In this document: in pieces, positions 59,928 through 64,000 of the stretch
Layout: every line of letters begins with the position of its first letter
Position numbering within the stretch: position 1 is the stretch's first letter
Position numbers and translations under genes: made by a program
Notes under the pieces: model-generated
What the model saw: the letters and a program-made list of their open reading frames with translations, nothing else
Told to the model about the DNA's origin: nothing
Database searches by the model: none
Assembly (NCBI GenBank): GCA_942493075.1
Contig: OW818681.1
Location: 5,642,001-5,706,000 of the forward strand
Direction: 5' to 3'
DNA: 64,000 nucleotides
Source of the DNA: JBBQYD01 sp942493075
GTDB lineage: Bacteria; Verrucomicrobiota; Verrucomicrobiia; Limisphaerales; UBA8199

Positions 59928-61991
59928 CTAGGCACCAGGCACACCCGAGCGCAATTCGCGCAGCCATGCCTCTGCCACGGCATCGCTGGGCGCACGCCAA
60001 TCGCCGCGCGGCGAGAGTGAACCGCCGGAACCGACCTTGGGGCCGTTGGGAATTGCCGACCGCTTGAACTGGCTCTGCTGGAAGAAACGCAAAACGAAGA
60101 CCTCCAGCCAGCGTTTGATTTCCTCCAGGCTGTATTGGTTCCGCTTGTCCTCCGGGAGGAGATCAGGCCATTGCCCGCGATTCTTGTCGCTCCAGGCGTT
60201 CCAGGATAAAAATGCCACCTTGCTCGGGCGGAATCCATGGCGGGTGATGTAGTACAGGTTGAAATCCTGCAGCTCGTAAGGCCCGATCTTGTCGGCTGTG
60301 CGCTGGGCCGGACGTTCGGAATCCCCCGAGGCGTGCGGCACCAACTCAGGTGAAATCTCCGTATCGATGATCGCCTGGATTGTTGTGTTCGTAGCCGGGT
60401 CGAACTGACCGGAAGCAATCACCCACCGCAGCAGGTATTGGATGAGCGTCTTTGGCACGGAGACGTTCACGTTGTAGTGGGACATATGGTCACCCACGCC
60501 GTAGGTCATCCAGCCGAGCGCCAGCTCGCTGAGGTCCCCGGTGCCAAGTACCAGGGCCTGGTTAATGCCCGCCAGTCGGAACAGGTGGGAGGTGCGCTCC
60601 CCTGCCTGCACGTTCTCAAAAGTGACATCGTAAACGGGCTGACCTTTGGCGAAAGGATGGTTGATGTCCCGGAACATCTGTTCGCAGGACGGACGGATAT
60701 CGATCTCCGCTGCGGTCACGCCCAAGGCATTCATCAACTGGTGGGCGTTGGTGCGTGTGAGCTTACTCGTGGCAAACCCGGGCATTGTGTATGCAAAAAT
60801 GTTCTTCCGCGACCACCCCAGCCGATCCATGGTTTTGGCCGCAACGATCAAGGCCTGAGTTGAATCCAAACCGCCTGAGACACCAATCACCAGGTTCTTG
60901 ATGCCGCTGCTGACCAAGCGTTTCATGAGGCTGTGCACCTGGATGTTGTAAGCCTCATAGCAGCGCAAGTTGCGCTCGCTGGAGGCATTCGGAACGAAGG
61001 GAAACCGGTTATACTCTCGATGAAGCGGAATCTCCATTTCCGGCACCTGAAAATCAAAACCCACCCGTCTCATGGCCATGATGCGCTCCCGATAATCATC
61101 CACGCTGTCGCTAAACGGCGAGGTGCGCATGCGATCCTGTTGCAGCCGCTCAACATCGATATCTGCTATGAGAAGCTGCTCGTAATTTGCAAACCGCTCT
61201 GATTCGGCGAGCAACTCGCCGTTCTCACAAGCCAGCGCATGGCCGTCCCACGCGAGGTCAGTCGTTGATTCTCCCGGACCCGCCGCCGAGTACAGGTAAC
61301 CGGCAATGCACTTCGCCGATTGCGACATGCATAAGCTGCGCCGGTATTCGGCTTTCCCAATCGTGATGTTGCTGGCCGAAAGGTTCGCGATCACCGTAGC
61401 ACCCGCTAACGCAGCCAATGTGCTGGGCGGGATGGGGGCCCAAACATCCTCACAAATCTCCACGTGCAAAACCAGCCCGGGCAGGGTTCTTGGGAAGAAG
61501 AGCAAGTTGCTGCCGAAAGGCACCGTCTCCCCCAGCAGTTCCACATCGGACCGCACGGCGTGACGCCCGGAGGTGAACTGCCGCTTTTCGTAATACTCGC
61601 GGTAATTGGGCAGAAAGGTCTTAGGCACTACACCAAGTATCTTCCCCCGATGCATGACCACAGCGCAATTGAAGAGACGTCCGTCAAATCGCAAAGGTGC
61701 GCCGACAATCAGGATCAGATTCAGGGAGCGGCTCTCTTGGAGCAACCGGGCGATGCCGTCGCGAACGGCCTCCAGCAGAGCGTCCTGGTGAAACAGGTCT
61801 TCGTTGGAATAGGCGGAGACTCCGAGCTCTGGGAAGAGAACGACGGTGGCGTTATGATCGGCGGCCTTCCTGGCCAGCTCAAGCGTGCGCTCCACGTTGA
61901 AAACCGGGTCGGCTACTTTGACTTCCGGAACGCCCACAGCCGCGCGAACGAATCCGTGCGCGTAGATGGAGTTGAATGGCTGCCGCAACAT
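59928..61991 (-). CDS. nadE: Glutamine-dependent NAD+ synthetase
   Basis: Amidates deamido-NAD using ammonia made from glutamine. The N-terminal nitrilase-type glutaminase has the E/K/C triad (FPELGVSAY; VPKTFLPNY; EICEDVWAP). The C-terminal synthetase has the P-loop VIGVSGGLDSTQALIV and TSDLSELALGW-like GTGDLSELALGWMTYG. At 687 residues it is the long two-domain form. The final step of the pathway that nadA starts. Separate from katA/oxyR by its opposite orientation. Confidence 0.95.
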   Translation of the reverse strand: MLRQPFNSIYAHGFVRAAVGVPEVKVADPVFNVERTLELARKAADHNATVVLFPELGVSAYSNEDLFHQDALLEAVRDGIARLLQESRSLNLILIVGAPLRFDGRLFNCAVVMHRGKILGVVPKTFLPNYREYYEKRQFTSGRHAVRSDVELLGETVPFGSNLLFFPRTLPGLVLHVEICEDVWAPIPPSTLAALAGATVIANLSASNITIGKAEYRRSLCMSQSAKCIAGYLYSAAGPGESTTDLAWDGHALACENGELLAESERFANYEQLLIADIDVERLQQDRMRTSPFSDSVDDYRERIMAMRRVGFDFQVPEMEIPLHREYNRFPFVPNASSERNLRCYEAYNIQVHSLMKRLVSSGIKNLVIGVSGGLDSTQALIVAAKTMDRLGWSRKNIFAYTMPGFATSKLTRTNAHQLMNALGVTAAEIDIRPSCEQMFRDINHPFAKGQPVYDVTFENVQAGERTSHLFRLAGINQALVLGTGDLSELALGWMTYGVGDHMSHYNVNVSVPKTLIQYLLRWVIASGQFDPATNTTIQAIIDTEISPELVPHASGDSERPAQRTADKIGPYELQDFNLYYITRHGFRPSKVAFLSWNAWSDKNRGQWPDLLPEDKRNQYSLEEIKRWLEVFVLRFFQQSQFKRSAIPNGPKVGSGGSLSPRGDWRAPSDAVAEAWLRELRSGVPGA

Positions 61992-62567
61992 GGCTCCACT
62001 ATAGACTTGAGGTGCACGCGAGTGAAGTTGCGATTTTTTTAGCGTACAAGCTCATGATGAGACCAATGATGCGCCCGATGCAGGAAATGTGATCAGCCCA
62101 ACGGCTTATCGTGGCATGACATCTGCCCTTCTTTTTTCTCGTATGGCATCGCGCATGAGCAGAAACAGAATGAATCCCGCAGTGGCTTCACTTGCGGATT
62201 TCGCAAATCGCATTCCCGCTCCACGCCGCGTCGCGCTCGGTTCGTTTTCCGCGGCGTTCGATGCATCCCGGGTCAAGCAGTGTTTCTTCACCCGACGCAT
62301 TCCGGTGCAGACGCAGCCTCAGTCGCAGTCAGCGCAAACTGTCATGATCAGACATGTGCCGAAATCCGTCCCGATTCCTGCGCATCCGCAGACCGCTTCC
62401 ATCACTTGCGCGGGTCCTTCCGCCACGTTTTGAGGACATACACTGCTCCGTTTTAGGACAGCATAAAAAGACCTTTTTCCTTCGCAGTCCTGGGTGACGC
62501 CCATAAAAACCTTCCCTCTTTTTTTCATCCTGTCTGGCGCGCCAGATTCAAGCCGAAGGCTTTGCAG

Positions 62568-62650
62568 ATAGTAGCCGGAGCGTCGTAGCGTAGCGGAGAC
62601 CTCCGGTTAACAGACGCTCTCCTAAGCACCCCGGGGCCGGGGTGCCAGAA
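62568..62650 (+). repeat. Double-hairpin repeat, copy 2
   Basis: ATAGTAGCCGGAG, then CGGAGACCTCCGGT, hairpin 1 CCGGAG/CTCCGG; hairpin 2 GCACCCC (62626-62632) with GGGGTGC (62639-62645), then CAGAA. Same order as 11175-11254. Confidence 0.75.
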
Positions 62651-62829
62651 CCATGAGGGTTCATTCCACTTACCCCGGGTCGTATGAAACACCGTTCTTT
62701 TCGAGCAGCCCTTTGACTCCTCGATAAAGGGAGTGTGAGCGTGGTGTTGCTCCTGTGTTTGGATGTGACTTACGCATCCGGCTAGCTCACGGGTGCTGCC
62801 ATTCGATTGCAGGCATGCTGTCCGAACTG

Positions 62830-62848
62830 AAATCGGTACTGTTGGTAG
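62830..62848. repeat. Nested palindrome, left outer arm only
   Basis: AAATCGGTACTGTTGGTAG matches 17 of 19 bases of the arm at 55739. The inner hairpin expected 43 bases on is missing; insertion-element sequence begins around there. Confidence 0.75.
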
Positions 62849-63099
62849 CCTCCAATTCCGAAAAGGAATCGCATCGTGACCATGGACCTTATAGGGTATT
62901 CGTATGTCCATACCGCCGTGCAGCATGGCCGTGCTTAATTTGATGCGCCGCAAGGCTGCTCGTTCGGTAGACTGGCTCCTGTTGGTGACGTGCGTATCGT
63001 TTGGAGAGCTTAGCCTGACTTTCGCATTGCGGAGGTTGGGCGGGTTTCCCGCTGGAAAGATTCGTGTTGTATCCAACCAACAGGCACGGAGGTGTGGGC

Positions 63100-63123
63100 A
63101 TGCAAACCAAAGGTAAAGCATGA
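63100..63123 (+). CDS. Seven-codon leader frame coupled to the IS110 transposase
   Basis: ATG CAA ACC AAA GGT AAA GCA TGA, with a perfect GGAGG at 63088-63092, seven bases upstream. Its TGA overlaps the transposase ATG (ATGA), so ribosomes finishing the leader could restart on the transposase, whose own ribosome-binding site (AGG at 63111-63113) is weak. Whether the peptide is made is unknown. Confidence 0.5.
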   Translation: MQTKGKA

Positions 63124-64000
63124 ATAGTCTTCCTGTTCTCAATCCGAAAGCCGCTGCTATTGACGTGGGCAGTGAGCAAATGCATGTGTCAGTTGCTGGC
63201 GGGCCGCCCAAGGTGTTTGGCTCGACCACCACCGAGTTGCACGCATTGCGCGACTACCTGCTGGAACAAGGGGTCAACACAGTGGCGATGGAAGCGACCG
63301 GAATTTATTGGCTTTGTCCGTATGAGGTGCTGGAAAAAGCCGGTCTCAATCCGATCATGGTGAACGGGAAGTACGTTCGCAACCTGCCAGGCCGCAAGAC
63401 CGACATGAGCGATTGTCAATGGCAGGCGACCTTGCATGCGCACGGGTTGCTCAGGGCGGGGTTTGTTCCGCCCGATCATATCCGGCGTTTGCAGGATTAT
63501 TTGCGTTTGCGCGCCGATCACATCTCCAGTTGCGCCACGAGCGAGCAGCATATGCAGAAAGCACTGGAGCGAATGAACATCAAGATTCATGATGTGATCA
63601 GCGATCTGACCGGAGTGAGTGGATTAAAGATGGTGAGAGCTATTCTTGAGGGAGAGCGCGATCCGGAGAAACTGCTGGCATTGTGCGACCCGACGATCCA
63701 GAAGAAGAAAGCCAAGCGTGTGTGCGAAGCGCTGCGAGGGACGTGGAAGCAAGAGCACCTCTTTGCCCTGCGCCAAGCCTTGGCAGCCTGGGAGTTTTAT
63801 CGCGCCCGGATTGCCGAATGCGATCAGGCTCTGGAAGAGGTGCTCAAGAAAATGACGGAGCACAAGGCCGATCCCCCTGGGGAGTTGCCCAAGTCGGACC
63901 GAAAGAACAAGAGCAACACTCCGCAGATAGATGGGTTGCTGAAGTTGCTCTGGAAACTCTGTGACGGCAAGGATGCGACAAGGCTGCCCGGGATAACTGA
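63120..64000 (+). CDS. IS110-family transposase, 3' end outside window
   Basis: Serine/DEDD recombinase of the IS110 family, open to the right edge (293 residues seen). The RuvC-like DEDD domain shows AIDVGSEQMHVSVAG, a Glu in VAMEATGIYWLC and the Asp pair in GRKTDMSDCQW; helices follow (LRRLQDYLRLR-type segment, QHMQKALERMNIKIHDV). The C-terminal serine-containing Tnp_20 domain starts only near the edge (ATRLPGIT). It begins at ATG 63120, coupled to a seven-codon leader. The element's noncoding left end lies upstream. Right end and target copy not visible. Confidence 0.9.
   Translation, partial: MNSLPVLNPKAAAIDVGSEQMHVSVAGGPPKVFGSTTTELHALRDYLLEQGVNTVAMEATGIYWLCPYEVLEKAGLNPIMVNGKYVRNLPGRKTDMSDCQWQATLHAHGLLRAGFVPPDHIRRLQDYLRLRADHISSCATSEQHMQKALERMNIKIHDVISDLTGVSGLKMVRAILEGERDPEKLLALCDPTIQKKKAKRVCEALRGTWKQEHLFALRQALAAWEFYRARIAECDQALEEVLKKMTEHKADPPGELPKSDRKNKSNTPQIDGLLKLLWKLCDGKDATRLPGIT

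Larger units (their letters stand above)
61992..63099. other. Repeat-rich region ahead of the IS110 transposase
   Basis: About 1.1 kb without a convincing gene; small frames at 62089-62433 (plus) and 62319-62528 (minus) show no family. It holds the 14-bp palindrome TCTGGCGCGCCAGA (62533-62546), the double-hairpin repeat (62568-62650), TGCTGCCATTCGATTG (62794-62809) and a half nested palindrome (62830-62848). The last ~200 bp are the noncoding left end of the insertion element and include GCGGG-ttt-CCCGC and GGTTGG...CCAACC pairings (about 63034-63080). Confidence 0.65.

Noticed and set aside
62089..62433. Small plus-strand frame, and 62319-62528 on the minus strand
   Set aside because: Neither has a good ribosome-binding site or a recognisable motif; the Cys-rich minus frame is the better of the two but still unsupported.
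1..64000. tRNA, rRNA or CRISPR
   Set aside because: No cloverleaf with TTC and CCA context, no rRNA core sequence and no regular spacer array found by reading.

Overview
The window looks like chromosomal DNA from a member of the Verrucomicrobiota, probably a relative of Pedosphaera/Limisphaerales. The lineage call is an inference. It rests on a PVC-type membrane-bound dehydrogenase with a C-terminal haem-binding CxxCH domain (36.4-39.5 kb), Ig and IPT/TIG secreted proteins of the verrucomicrobial kind, a Tat-exported Gfo/Idh/MocA oxidoreductase, and intergenic DNA full of hairpin repeats. I saw no rRNA or tRNA gene and no CRISPR array.

Layout. 0-4 kb: a chemoreceptor cut by the left edge, then a coupled ParA + AlbA_2/HATPase pair. 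4.2-6.4 kb: recA and infC. 6.4-8.9 kb: hypCDE for [NiFe]-hydrogenase maturation. 8.9-11.1 kb: a double beta-lactamase-fold protein, followed by 0.7 kb of repeats. 11.8-18.5 kb: a UVR-motif protein, a DUF420/SCO1 pair, a CNNM/CBS transporter-like protein, an EEP lipoprotein and an IPT-repeat protein. 18.5-27.3 kb: a minus-strand signalling block of two histidine kinases, two response regulators, a small protein with a nine-base G run, and a second chemoreceptor. 27.6-36.2 kb: a secreted EEP protein, the arginine operon argCJBDF, and rplM-rpsI. 36.4-46.8 kb: PVC dehydrogenase, oxidoreductase, PilT-type ATPase, HAD phosphatase, REC-HDOD regulator, cation diffusion facilitator and PQQ-type propeller. 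46.8-48.7 kb: a group II intron with a frameshifted reverse transcriptase. 48.8-56.7 kb: a lipoprotein, uxaE, nadA, three unknown genes and a DCC-family protein, with hairpin repeats between them. 56.8-59.9 kb: a peroxide-response locus, ank and katA divergent from oxyR, with an OxyR-type tetrad over the intergenic region and the oxyR start codon. 59.9-62.0 kb: nadE. 62.0-64.0 kb: repeats and an IS110-family transposase cut by the right edge.

The least explained signal is a family of nested palindromes. Three complete copies lie at 52150, 53648 and 55739. Each is 133-134 bp, with weakly conserved outer arms and an inner hairpin starting exactly 43 bases in. The inner arms differ between copies, but the first and third copies differ by paired, compensating substitutions. 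A fourth, left-half copy at 62830 stops just before the IS110 element, as if interrupted by it. Four 7-bp-period tandem repeats and two smaller hairpin families share the same intergenic regions.
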